A DNA stretch of 64,000 nucleotides, taken from positions 125,140,001 through 125,204,000 of the forward strand of contig CM032233.1 in assembly GCA_019009955.1 (NCBI GenBank), given 5' to 3'. Below, in pieces: positions 21,944 through 33,638 of this stretch. How positions within the stretch are numbered: position 1 is the first letter of the stretch; every line of letters starts with the position of its first letter. Origin of the DNA: Riptortus pedestris. Its lineage: Eukaryota > Arthropoda > Insecta > Hemiptera > Alydidae. Both the position numbers and the translations under genes were made by a program. The notes beneath the pieces were generated by a model. The model was given only the letters and a program-made list of their open reading frames with translations, was not told where the DNA came from and searched no databases.

Positions 21944-23045
21944 TTGTTGTTTATTGGAGTTTTGGTCTGTGTTGGTGAAAAAATCTTAGTTCATTCCAAT
22001 ATTTCGAAAATATTTATTTTCTCATCATCATCTAATACAAATAAAAATAAATAAATAATAAATAGCTTTATTAAGAATATAACAATAATTGTAGTAACAC
22101 ACAACAGAGATTGTTGAAGCATAATAAAAAAAAATAGTGGGCACACATAGCAACAACAATTGTAACATATTGGAATAACAATAACAGAATAATTTTAATA
22201 CAACATGTAAGTGGTTTTGATAAAATATAATAATAAATGTAGCAACACACAGCAATAATAGTTGTATAATAACAAAAATTAACAAACAATAATTGTATTA
22301 ACACACACAATAATTAGTTGTAGCATAATAAAATAATAATAACATTGTAACTTTAATATACCATGAAAATAGCTTTAACAAAATACAACAAAAATTGTGA
22401 TAACATACAGCAATAACAAATGTAACATAATAGAATAGCAATAATTGTAACAACACACAACAATAATTAGTTGTAGCATAATAAAATAAAATAACCATAA
22501 CATTATAACTTTAATATAACTCGAATATAGCTTTAACATAAAGTAATAATAATTGTGATAATATATAGCAATAACAAATGTAACATAGTGGAATAATAAT
22601 ATATCAATTTTATTACTACAAAAAATAGCGTCAATAAAAAATAATATAACAATAATTATAATAACACATATCAATAGTTGTAACATTATCTAATAATAAT
22701 AATAATATAGTTCAACAAACAAAAGAAAATAAACTATAGTGACACAAGGACATTAGGCAGTGACCAAGCTGATTATAACAGGCTTGGGTAGGTTATACTC
22801 AGTACTCCTAAAGTAAACAACAGTAATGTACAATAGTTTTTAAGTATCTTTAGTCTTGGTAAGTAGAATTAACACAAACACTATCTGTTATACTCTAATA
22901 ACAATGTGCAATATATATATATATATATAAAGTAGTACCTGTACTTTTTAGCCCTGAAGAAGAGAAAATAAATATTCTCGACATCATGGAATGAACTAAG
23001 ATTTTTTCACCAACTTTGACCAAAACTCTCACCACGTATGATGAA
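21942..23045 (-). mobile_element. TIRX element, copy 1
   Basis: Both ends carry the same inverted sequence of about 70 bp (GTTGGTGAAAAAATCTTAG on the left, its complement near 22984-23020). The interior (22060-22730) is a degenerate tandem array of roughly 140-160-bp units rich in AACAATAATTGTAGTAACAC. Low-complexity frames here are not genes. A second copy is at 25238-26945. The superfamily is unknown. Confidence 0.55.
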
Positions 23046-23229
23046 AACGATCACCACCAAAGTCCCACTTCTAACACTGAAACCTATCAATTACAGGTAT
23101 GTTTCGGGATGCACTTTCAGTGCGTTGACATGTTTGGGATGACTTCGTTTCGATCTTTCGGATCTCTTCAGCTAGGCGTGCGCAAACGTGAGCTTTCGCT
23201 CCAGTGCTAACCTAGGACAAAGTTGAGTA

Positions 23230-23445
23230 AACGGAATTATATTTTAAGTGTATTTATCGTTATATTTTTATTAAAGCTATATTCATGCTAGATGCAAGCT
23301 CTCATGTTATTGTTATTTTATTATGTTACAACTGTTATTGTTATGTGCTATTACAGTTATTGTTATATTTTGTTAAAGCTATTATGCCATTGTTACATAT
23401 ATTATGTTACACACATTGATCAAACCTCCAAAAAAACAACACCAT
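23230..23445 (+). mobile_element. TIRX 3' fragment
   Basis: Matches the last part of the copy at 26810-26945, including the end CAAACCTCCAAAAAAACAAC followed by ACCATATATA. It is in opposite orientation to copy 1. Sequence between 23046 and 23229 was not recognised. Confidence 0.5.
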
Positions 23446-24332
23446 ATATACATAAAACCTGGTCGAAACCAACAACACGCTCTAGTGGTTGCAATTTTGA
23501 TTTGATCGTTACAAAACTCCATATTTAATCGTTTTATGTAAAAAGGAAGATCAAGTTCGTTAATGGCTGAAATCGGACCAGTGGATTTAGAGGAGGGAAT
23601 TTTGAAAATTCAAAATATCTCCGTTACAATACGTCGTATCGAAGAATTGTATAGAACAAATCTTACTGCAAATTAAAGGATTTATAAATATTGTTCTATA
23701 CATATTTTCCGTATGAATAGTAACCGAGATATTTGGATTTTATAGTTTTGCTCTTTGAGTAAACCCCCACTCCTACTCATTTTATATTAATAATAAGCTG
23801 TTATATTTTGAACAACATCATTTCAAGGTTAAATAAAGAATATTGTATTCATTGAACTTTTACTTTGTGAGATATATGCAAATTCTTGGATTGCTAAAAT
23901 TTAAGTAATTGAGATTAAAATTATTCTGATTCATTACAAATTACAGAAATAGCTATAGTAAATAGTTTTCAATAATATTAATATGTTATATTCAGATATA
24001 TTGAATTAATGGTTTTTCTTTACGGTCTAGAATTCAGGTTGGCTGGCCTGTTTGTTTACAATTCAGATGCTTTTCGTTGTAGAGTTATTAACTTGTAACT
24101 GAAATATTTCTCAATATCATTTGTATTTATTCACTTATTATTCGCGGTGGTGTTACCTGTATGTATATTTATCTATTGTAAACCTTCGCGTGAGAAATCT
24201 GCTTAGTTTACGCAGCCCCTGCGTAACAGACTTGTTTTTATTTTATTTTTTTAATTTCGTTAAAAGTATATCTATATTACCTGTATTACTCAGCTCAATA
24301 ATTAAGAACAGTTGACCAGGCAGTGTTTATAA

Positions 24333-24456
24333 TTTTAGCAGATTTCCCTTAAGGGAAATCAGCTATTGAGGTCGTACTCATGACGCGATTTTCGAAAAAT
24401 GTCTTCAAATGTCCATCGATTCTACCCATGAGATGACGAAAATGAGGTCCGTTCAA

Positions 24457-24497
<41 letters not shown>

Positions 24498-25036
24498 TAT
24501 ATATATGATATAATATATATATATATAATATAAAATATATATATATATATATATATATATTTGTCTTGTTAACACTCTAGCGGTCGCAATTTTTGTTTTA
24601 AAAAATCGTCACCAAACTCGGTAATTTAATCGTTTCATGTAAAAAAGGAAGATCAAGTTCGTTAACGGCTGAAATCGGGACCAGTGGGAGGGGGGTTTAG
24701 GAGGGGGGATTTTCAAACATTCGAAATATCTCCGTTATTTTGCATCGGAACGTAAAATTGTATAGAACTAATCTTATTCAAATTACATTTACTATAATAA
24801 TGTTCTATACATTTATTCTGTATCTTGAATATTAACCGAGATTTTTTATTTGCTATTGTATTCTTCTGCGTGTGGTAGCCAGTAGGCTATGTTCGGACTT
24901 TCCGCCGAGAGCTAAATAATGTTTTAGGTTTAGAGGTTTCTTACTACTACAGTTGTTATTAGGCAGATTTCTCTATTGTAAAACTTCACGTGGGAAATCT
25001 GCTTAGTTTACGCAGCCCCTGCGTGACGGACTTTTT
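24333..25036 (-). mobile_element. HLE-1 copy (reverse, complete)
   Basis: TTTTAGCAGATTTCCCTTAA to CTGCGTGACGGACTTTTT. It has a perfect 3' hairpin and a compound TA array at about 24458-24560. A good reference copy. Confidence 0.85.
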
Positions 25037-25176
25037 ATAATAAAGAGCTAGTCATAAAAATTATAGAAAATTACACCACTTGATAGGAAAGAACAAAGCT
25101 CGAAACGCGTTGGGAGGGGGAAAATGGGCATATTTTAAAAAACAAAATTGTTTTTTTTAGCGTATGGCTACACGAT

Positions 25177-25177
<1 letters not shown>

Positions 25178-25242
<65 letters not shown>
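25178..25242. repeat. (TA)n microsatellite
   Basis: About 60 bp of TA directly left of TIRX copy 2. Confidence 0.85.
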
Positions 25243-25244
<2 letters not shown>

Positions 25245-25447
25245 TGTTGTTGTTTTTTTGGAGGTTTGGTCAATGTTGGTGAAAAAGTCTTAGTTTATGG
25301 CGATAATTCGAGAATTTTATTTTCTCTTCGTCAGGGCTGTAAAAATACAATTTCTACTTAAAAAAAATATTGCACATTGTTGTTAAATTAGAGTGTAGCA
25401 GGAGGTGTTTATGCTATTTTTACTTACCAAGACTAAAGATACTTAAA

Positions 25448-25905
25448 AGTCCGTCACGCAGGGGCTGCGTAAACTAAGCAGATTTCCCACGTGAAGTTTT
25501 ACAGTAGAGAAATCTGCCCAAAAACAAGTGTAGTAAGTAGTAAGGGAGCTCACGGCGGAAAGTACCGAACAGCCGACTTCTGCCGACCACACACACAGAA
25601 TACAAATGCAAATATCTCGGTTAATATTCAAGATACAGAATAAATGTATAGAACAATATTTATAGTAAATTTAATTTGCAATAAGATTGATTCTATACAA
25701 TTTTTCGATCCGACGCATAATAACGGAGATATTTTGAATTTTCCGAAAATCCCCTCCTCTAAACCCCCCCTCCCACTGGTCCGATTTCAGCCATTAACGA
25801 ACTTGATCTTTCTTTTTACATAAAACGATTAAATTCCGAGTTTGGTAACGATCAAACAAAAATTGCGACCGCTAGAGCGTTAACAGACAAATATATATAT
25901 ATAAT
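25448..25905 (+). mobile_element. HLE-1 5' half (forward), ends at its TA array
   Basis: AGTCCGTCACGCAGGGGCTG through the C-rich tract to AACAGACAAATATATA. It is followed immediately by another forward copy, giving a head-to-tail pair. Confidence 0.8.
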
Positions 25906-25906
25906 G

Positions 25907-26656
25907 AGTCCGTCACGCAGGGGCTGCGTAAACTAAGCAGATTTCCCCTGCGAAGTTTTACAATAGAGAAATCTGCATACTGGTAACACAATACCACCGT
26001 GATTAGATAATGAGAAATCTTTCAGTTAATTGAAATAAATACCCAACTGAAACGGCTTCTATTGTAAGAATAATTTATATTTTAATAACTCAAATTTTAG
26101 TAGTCCAAGAACTAAAGAAGGGGGGGGGTGGATGAACAAAACGTATTTGCATAAATCTCACAAAGTAAGGAAGGTATGGTAAGGTTAAAAACGCCAGGTT
26201 AGAAGAAGCTTCCGCCTGAGCCGAGAAATGACGAAGATGGCCGGCATAATCCGAACTATACCTCACTACAGACTTCATAAAAATGCAAATATCTCGGTTA
26301 ATATTCAAGATAGAGAATAAATGTATATAACAATATTTATAGTAAATTTAATTTGCAATAAGATTGGTTCTGTACAATTATTCGATCCGATGCATAGTAA
26401 CGGAGATATTTTGAATTTTCAAAAATCCTCCCCTTTAAACCCCCCCTCCCTCTGGTCCGATTTCAGCCATTAACGAAGATAATCTGTCTTTTTACATAAA
26501 ACGATTAAATATCTAGTTTGGTGACGATTAAACCAAAATTGCGACCTCATGTTCGTCATCTCCTGGGTAGGTTTGATGGACATTTGAACAAAATTTTTCG
26601 AAAATCGCGTCATGAGTACGACCTCAATAGCTGATTTCCCTTAAGGGAAATCTGCT
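25907..26656 (+). mobile_element. HLE-1 copy (forward) without microsatellite
   Basis: Both ends are present, with the perfect hairpin CCCTTAAGGG. The TA array is deleted: ATTGCGACC joins directly to TCATGTTCGTCATCTCC near 26547. Confidence 0.8.
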
Positions 26657-26981
26657 AATAAAAACTACTATACATATTGCACTAGAGTTACTGGTTACAG
26701 TAACCTTCCCTGGTCTGTTTACATTGAGCAGGGTCACAGCCTTATGTTTTTGTATAACTACAGTATATTGTCTTATGTTTGTTGAACTAGTTTATAATTA
26801 TTATTCTAGCTATTATATTATGTTGGAACTATTGTTATGTGTTATTACAATTATTGTTATATTTTGTTAAAGCTATTATGCCATTGTTATAGATATTATG
26901 TTACACACATTGTCCAAACCTCCAAAAAGACAACAACACCATATATAAATATAACCTGGTCGAAAACATCAACATAATTAT

Positions 26982-27104
26982 ATATATATAGTTTGCAACG
27001 GATTTTCATCATCTACAAGGATGGATGGACATTCGGAGTAATATTTCGAAAATCGCATCATGAATACAACCTCGAAAGCAGATTCCTCTGATGATTAATC
27101 TGCA
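26982..27104 (+). mobile_element. HLE-1 3' half (forward), decayed
   Basis: TTTGCAACGGATTTTCATC to GATTAATCTGCATAAAAA. Confidence 0.5.
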
Positions 27105-27169
27105 TAAAAAGGTCTTTTTTTACGCTTTGGAATTTCCTTTTGATCTAATTTTATCATGATGGCATTTAG

Positions 27170-27704
27170 AACTTTTTGGAAGATTGCTCTATTTTTTTCT
27201 TATTTGTTGCAGGTACCTCAAGTGCAAACCTACTCTACCTACTTCTGAAATCCATATTCAACCCAAAGGTATTTATACACCTTCAGCTTCGAGCCCAACG
27301 CTATCTTTTATTTAAGAATTATCTTAGAAATTTCCAGAATGAATTGAAAATTTTAGTATATATTTCGTCATTTGCAAGTAATGTATTAGCTATCCAGATA
27401 TTTCCAAGGAAAGATAAATATTTCAGGAGCATAGCTATCTCAATAATAGTACTTTGTAATGATGAATGAACGCTATCAATGATTATGATTAATATTGACC
27501 TCGTTATTTTGATCAAGAAATAGTTTTTTTATTCTTCTTGACTAAAAGATTCTATAAGTTTACCATAGTTACTAGATATTCAGGTACACGCCCTAAACAT
27601 TAGAAGGGGAAATTTAATAATGTTGTGCATTGTAAACTGTTACCAAAAACAATATCCACATAATACAGCCTCTAATTATTTCCCGAAGCCGCGTATCTTA
27701 ACTA

Positions 27705-27705
<1 letters not shown>
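27170..27705 (+). mobile_element. HEL-2-like 3' part, decayed
   Basis: Ends TTTCCCGAAGCCGCGTATC then TTAACTAG, with sequence before it resembling 20440-20690. A (TA)n array follows at about 27708-27752. Confidence 0.4.
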
Positions 27706-27757
<52 letters not shown>

Positions 27758-27805
27758 CACGCATATATACACACACCACTCTACCCACCATACTGAGTTT
27801 TATTA

Positions 27806-28120
27806 AATTCCTTGGTGATATATCTCAGCAAAATTGTTGTGCCGCCTCTGTAAGTACTCTGATCTAGCCAGCATCTCACATCCTGCAGTAATTTGTTTAA
27901 TAATAGACTGGTAAGAGTTCCAAAGTTAACATCAATCGGAAATGATCTCTTTTAGCTCATAACGTCTGAAGGATCTACTTGCCATTACTTGGTTATTGGC
28001 AGCCATTGCAAACCCTTGGTTTCCGGAAATAGCTATCCGGAATTTAGCAGTGCTACTGACGCTTTTATAGATATTTCCAACTCGAGCTACTTCGATTAGG
28101 GGCTGTGGAGCTGTTTGTTC
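27806..28120 (-). pseudogene. R2-like non-LTR retrotransposon C-terminal fragment, copy A
   Basis: The minus strand reads QPLIEVARVGNIYKSVSSTA, then GFAMAANNQVMASRSFRRYE, a stop just after SD, a second stop in the C-x-LW segment, then QITAGCEMLARSEYLQRRHN and FAEIYHQGI. The pattern of an AANNQV segment, a Cys motif, then AGC-MLA-SEYL-RHN is characteristic of the end of R2-type and related reverse-transcriptase proteins. It is heavily disabled. A near copy lies at 29380-29655. Confidence 0.55.
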
Positions 28121-28279
28121 TGAATTTCTGTTAGAAAATCTGTATTGGTTTAGGGGTCGTACTTCAATTTAAATTTGAAGGCTGTATGTTGTTCATCTAA
28201 CTTAGTAAATGTTTTGCAGACTTGCTTCTCGCTTTGTCTAATATAGTTGAGGTTATTATTGTCTTGAGAGCGCGACTAG

Positions 28280-29050
28280 TTTTAGTAGGTTTCGCTTAAG
28301 GGAAATCAGCAATTGGGGTTGTTCTCAAGACGCGATTTTAGAACAATTTCTTCAAACGTCCATCGATCCTACCTAGCAGAATATAATATATTTGGCTGCT
28401 CCAGTGGGCGCAATTTTTGTTTGATTTTTACCAAACTCGTTATTTAAACGTACTTTGTAAAAATAAAGATCAAGTACGTTAATGGCTGAAATTGGAAAGG
28501 GTGAAGGGGTGCTAGGGAAGGAGATTTTCGAAAATTCGAAATGTCTTCCTCATTATTCATGGGACCGAGAAGATCGACAAAATCCATCTCATTGTAAACT
28601 TAATTACCTACCAATGTAGTTGTATACGTATTTTCTATATCATGGATATTAACCGAGATATTTGCATATTTTAGTTTTTGGACCAGGGGGAGGGGGGGGG
28701 CGTTAGAAGGAAGAGAATTTTGAAAATATTAAATATCTCCGTTACTATAAGTCGGATCGAAAAATTGTATAGAACAAACTTATTTCAAATTAAACGAAAT
28801 ATAAATATTGTTATATGTTTTTATTCTCTATCTTGAATATTAACCGAGATATTTGAATTTTTCAGTTTTCAGCCTTCAGTAAATCCCCACTCATACAAAT
28901 GTCAGAACAGCAATAAGCTGTGATATCGTAAAACACTTTATGCTAGGCTTAAATACCAAATATTGTTTACAAAGGACCTTTATTATTTGAGATACAGGCG
29001 TGTTGTGTGATGGCGTCATCAATTAAGATCTTACGTTCTGGTTTCGATAA
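28280..29050 (-). mobile_element. HLE-1 long-subfamily copy (reverse), decayed, no 5' end
   Basis: Starts TTTAGTAGGTTTCGCTTAAG and includes CGTCCATCGATCCTACC, two G-rich tracts and two ACCGAGATATTTG blocks. It ends without the GACGGAC terminus. Confidence 0.55.
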
Positions 29051-29379
29051 TGTTTATATATTTATTTATATAGGAGCATCCGAAGCTAGGCGATTTGGCT
29101 CAAAATTTAACAATGTAATAAAATCATAATAATAATAATAATAAAATAACAAAAATTGTATCGACAATAAAAAAAAATAAACATTAAATACAAGAATAAA
29201 AACGCCAAATTGAATTGTTTTATAAAATTAAAAAAATTAATTTGTAAAATAGAAAAATAAAATAAATAAAATAGTTTTATAAACTTCTCTTTTTTCTGTT
29301 TTGACATCTATTTTTTTTTTAATTTAATACAATCTTAGATAATATAAATGCCCTAATATATTGGAATTATAGGAAACAT
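29051..29379. other. Very AT-rich spacer
   Basis: Runs of AATAATAATA and TTTTTTTT. Nothing recognised. Confidence 0.5.
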
Positions 29380-29655
29380 TTTGTGCGGCCTCTGTAAGTA
29401 CTCTGATCTAGCCAGCATCTCACATCCTGCAGTAATATGTTGCATAGACTAGTAAGATTTGTTGCAAAGTTAACATCAATCGGAAATGTTGTCTTTTAGC
29501 TCATAACGTCTGAAGGGTCTACTTGCTATAACTTGGTCATGGGCAGCCATTACAAACCCTTGGATTCCGGAAATAGCTATCCAGAATTTAGCAGTGCTAC
29601 GGACGTTTTTATAGATATTTCCAACTCGAGCTACTTCGATTACGGGCTGAAAATC
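29380..29655 (-). pseudogene. R2-like non-LTR retrotransposon C-terminal fragment, copy B
   Basis: Reads QPVIEVARVGNIYKNVRSTA, then GFVMAAHDQVIASRPFRRYE, SD-stop, C-stop-LC, then HITAGCEMLARSEYLQRPH. It shares both the TGA and TAA stops with copy A, so the copies descend from an already broken sequence. Similarity continues to about 29700 (ACTTCAATTTAAATTT). Confidence 0.55.
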
Positions 29656-29700
29656 TGTATTGGTTTAGGGTTCGTACTTCAATTTAAATTTAATATAAGC

Positions 29701-30412
29701 TACTAGCATTAACTTGGGTATTTTATTTTAGTAGATTCATTTTACTACTCCTTATATTAACATTTTATTTTTTCCCTCTGTTTAGACCTATATAAATTAT
29801 GAAAACTATTACAACATTTTAAAAAAATAAATAACTATGGACCACGTGGGTTATCTCGCTACGTCCTCAGCAACCCAATGCATCTAATTAGCCCAAACAT
29901 TTGTTTCTCAATTTTGTTGTTACACGATGATTCATTTCTCTCGTATTAATTTGCCTTAGAGCTTTGTAATTAAGGATTACGAAATTGTGTGGGCGAAGGG
30001 AATATCGAAATTATTAGACGAGCGAGTAATATTTCGCGAAGCCTGGTTGAAAATTCTTAAAATTGAGGAGGACGATAAAAGATGGGCTGACAAAGTAAAC
30101 TCAATTTCAATCCCCTTATTGGCAAAACAACATAAATGCCACATTCTATCTAAAGAAAGAGGAATATCCTCTTAGAAAGAGGGAGATTGCTTATCCAGCA
30201 TCCATCTACCCGTTTCAGCCCAGCCCCTTCATACTCTCCCCTATCACCAATCTTGCTGGACAAAAGTTTAAAATGTCTCTCACTCAAAGACTACCGGAGC
30301 TAAGCACGTTTCCATTCAACGCTGGCGATCTCAGTCGACCATCTATTCTCTATTTCACCGGTAGTAGGAAGCCTATGGAAACAGTAATTGGAAAGTAATC
30401 TGTCCATGAGAA
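29701..30412. other. Intergenic, no recognised gene
   Basis: A 62-codon open stretch on the plus strand (29987-30175, reading KGISKLLDERVIFREAWLK) has no known motif and is too short to support a call. Confidence 0.35.
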
Positions 30413-30413
30413 A

Positions 30414-30872
30414 AGTCTGTCACGCAGGGGCTGCGTAAACTAAGCAGATTTCCCACGTGAAGTTTTACAATAGAGAAATCTGCCTAGTAATAACCTATTC
30501 TCACGAGGAAGAATAGTTAGTGAAACGGCCACACTAGCGCTAGTGAGCTCGGCGGAAACTCCTAACATAGCCGACCACACTCACAATACAAATCCAAATA
30601 TCTCGGTTAATATTAAAGATACAGAAAAAATGTATAGAACAATATGTATAGTAAATTTAATTTGCAATAAGATTAGTTCTATACAATTTTTTGATCCGAC
30701 GGATGGTAACGGAGATATTTCGAATTTTCAAAAATCCCCCCCTCTAAACCCCCCCCTCCCACTGGTCCGATTTCAGCCATTAACGAACTTGGTCTTCCTT
30801 TTTACATAGAATGATTAAATTCCGAGTTTGGTAACGATCAAACAAAAATTGCGACCGCTAGAGCGTTAACAG

Positions 30873-30929
<57 letters not shown>

Positions 30930-31078
30930 TATATATAGATATATATATATAATTTTGAACGGACCTCATTTTCGTCATCTCCTGGGTAGGATCGATGGAC
31001 ATTTGAAGAAATTTTTCGAAACTCGCGTCATGAGTACGACCTCAATAGCTGATTTCCCTTAAGGGAAATCTGCTAAAA
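30414..31078 (+). mobile_element. HLE-1 copy (forward, complete reference copy)
   Basis: All parts in order: 5' AGTCTGTCACGCAGGGGC; subterminal AGCAGATTTCCCACG (about 30440); CTCGGTTAATATTAAAG; C-rich tract (30739-30764); AACGATCAAACAAAAATTGC; (TA)n about 30880-30950; 3' block CTCATTTTCGTCATCTCCTG; hairpin GATTTCCCTTAAGGGAAATC; end TGCTAAAA. 665 bp. Confidence 0.88.
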
Positions 31079-31090
31079 TAAGATAAAGAA

Positions 31091-31953
31091 AGTCCGTCAC
31101 GCAGGGGCTGCGTAAACTAAGCAGATTTCCCACGTAAAGTAATACAATAGAGAAATCTCCATATGAGTGCCGAACAATTACGGAAACGTCCGAACTAGCT
31201 TTCGGTGGGAACGATTAAAAGCGACCATAGCTCCTCCGTTACACTTACTAAAATGCAAATATCTCGGTTAATATTCAAGATAGAGAATAAATGTATATAA
31301 AATATTTATAGTAAATTTAATTTGCAATAAGATTGGTTCAATATCATTTTTGGATCCGACTCTTAATAACGCAGATATATTGAATTTTCAATTCCCCAAC
31401 CTCGCTAACCCTCCCCCCTCCTATTCCTCGTCAATTTGCATGTATCTGAAATAATAAAGGTCCATTGAAAACAAAGTTTGGTAACAAAGTAAAAATAAAG
31501 TGGTTCATGATATAACCGCATCTTTCTATTCTGACATGAGTTGCTGTGGTGAGGTTTACTGAAGGCAGAAAACTAAAAAATGCAATCATCTCGTTTAATA
31601 TTCATGCTACAGAATAAATGTATATTGCAACACTTATAGGCAATTGAATTTGAAATAAGAAAGCAAGTTAGTAATTAAAGTTTTCGATCGGACTCATAAT
31701 AGCGGAGATATTCTGAATTTTCGAAATTGATTTTCTGCAACTGTTATTCTATGCATGTTTTCGTAACATAAGCAAGTTGTTCGTGCTTTCTTGTTTTAAA
31801 GCTTCAATAACCCTCCCCGCCTTCTACTCATCTTTTTTTTTTTACATAGAATTAGGGAATAAGTGGTGAGATCACTATGTGGTGATATAGTGTGATATGC
31901 CAGCACGTGGGAAATCTGCTTAGTTTACGCAGCCCCTGCTTGACGGACTTTTT
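31091..31953. mobile_element. HLE-1 composite: forward 5' part, internal pieces, reverse 5' end
   Basis: 31091-31420 is a forward 5' part starting 12 bp after the previous copy ends. About 31550-31730 is a second, decayed internal block (TTTACTGAAGGCAGAAAAC). About 31905-31950 is a reverse 5' end (GGGAAATCTGCTTAGTTTAC). Joints are unclear. Confidence 0.55.
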
Positions 31954-32404
31954 TTTATTTCTCTACTAGTTTTGCATCTACGAGACGCCTCGCCAGGAGA
32001 AAATATAATGCAAAGAGGTAACTAAACTATCGGCTGCATAGTTATAATGACTTGTCCGGTTACCTTCCACTGACCGGAGAAGTCAGAAAATGGCTTACAA
32101 AGTGTCATTTGGTGATAGGCGTGTCATGTCAACGGATTTAGATCGATTGTTCCCGAAATAAAAATATCTATTATCTCTAATGAAGTGTTGTCGAATAGTA
32201 AAGGGGAAATATATAACTGAACAAACATAATTTTACAGTTTCTTATAACTTAAAATATATACAATTCACATGTTTATTCTCTGTTCTTACAGATTACTTT
32301 TTTTCTATTTTTATAAAGAGCATATTCACTTATATTTTTCTCCTATTTCTTTCTTTTTCTAGTATACGTATGCGTTCGAAATCGTAGTTATGTGTGTAGT
32401 TAAT
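31954..32404. other. Intergenic, nothing recognised
   Basis: No repeat family or coding motif seen. Confidence 0.4.
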
Positions 32405-32451
32405 GGCGTGGTCGGCTTGGGACGTATTCACGTGTTGTCTGATTCTTAATT

Positions 32452-33122
<671 letters not shown>

Positions 33123-33638
33123 GTTTAGTAATTGTGATGATTCCCCTATAAAACCTTTATTGTAATCCATACAGTCAATTTTGTTTAAATTATATTTTGG
33201 TGTCCGCTGATTTTAATTTACCCTTTATGTGGCTAAAGCCAATTTTCAGTTATAAATAACTCCTTTATAAATATCGGGCTTATTAAAGTTATTTCAAAGT
33301 CAAACAAAGTTAATTTAATATCAATTATACTAGTCTTAAATAAAAAGAGAGGAATTGCCGATTGCAGATGGGCCCAGGTAATTATGATTAGAATTGAATT
33401 AGGTTAGTTTACTGGAATTGCCTCGTTCAATTGATTTGATTAAAAACGACGGGCTAATATGATTTTAGCCAATTATGTTAACGAGGACGACTGCATTATA
33501 TAATATATCATATTATAAGGATTTATTTTAAAATAACGTTGATGGTTGTAAGTAGAAACAAAGTTGTAATTAGTTAAATAATATTAACGAATAAAACAAT
33601 GTAATTAACAAGCTTTTTTTTTCTAAATTGTATAGTAA
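33123..33638. other. Intergenic, nothing recognised
   Basis: AT-rich, without recognised motifs. Confidence 0.4.

Larger units (their letters stand above)
18517..24237 (-). mobile_element. HLE-1 copy (reverse) split by HEL-2 and TIRX insertions
   Basis: The 3' block is at 18517-18651 and breaks off in the TA tract. The matching 5' half (CGCTCTAGTGGTTGCAATTT to CTGCGTAACAGACTTG) is at about 23474-24237. Everything between belongs to other elements. That the two halves are one copy is inferred from order and orientation. Confidence 0.5.
25238..26945 (+). mobile_element. TIRX element, copy 2, interrupted by HLE-1
   Basis: Left part 25238-25447 (GGTGTTGTTG to AGACTAAAGATACTTAAA) and right part 26657-26945 (AAAAACTACTATACATATTG to CAACAACACC) together match the reverse of 22060-23040. 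The 1.2 kb between is two HLE-1 copies. Copy 1 has the uninterrupted joint GATACTTAAAAACTATTG. Confidence 0.6.

Noticed and set aside
22028..22686. Hydrophobic Cys-rich frames on the minus strand resembling membrane proteins
   Set aside because: They come from the AT-rich tandem units of TIRX, and several overlapping frames look alike.
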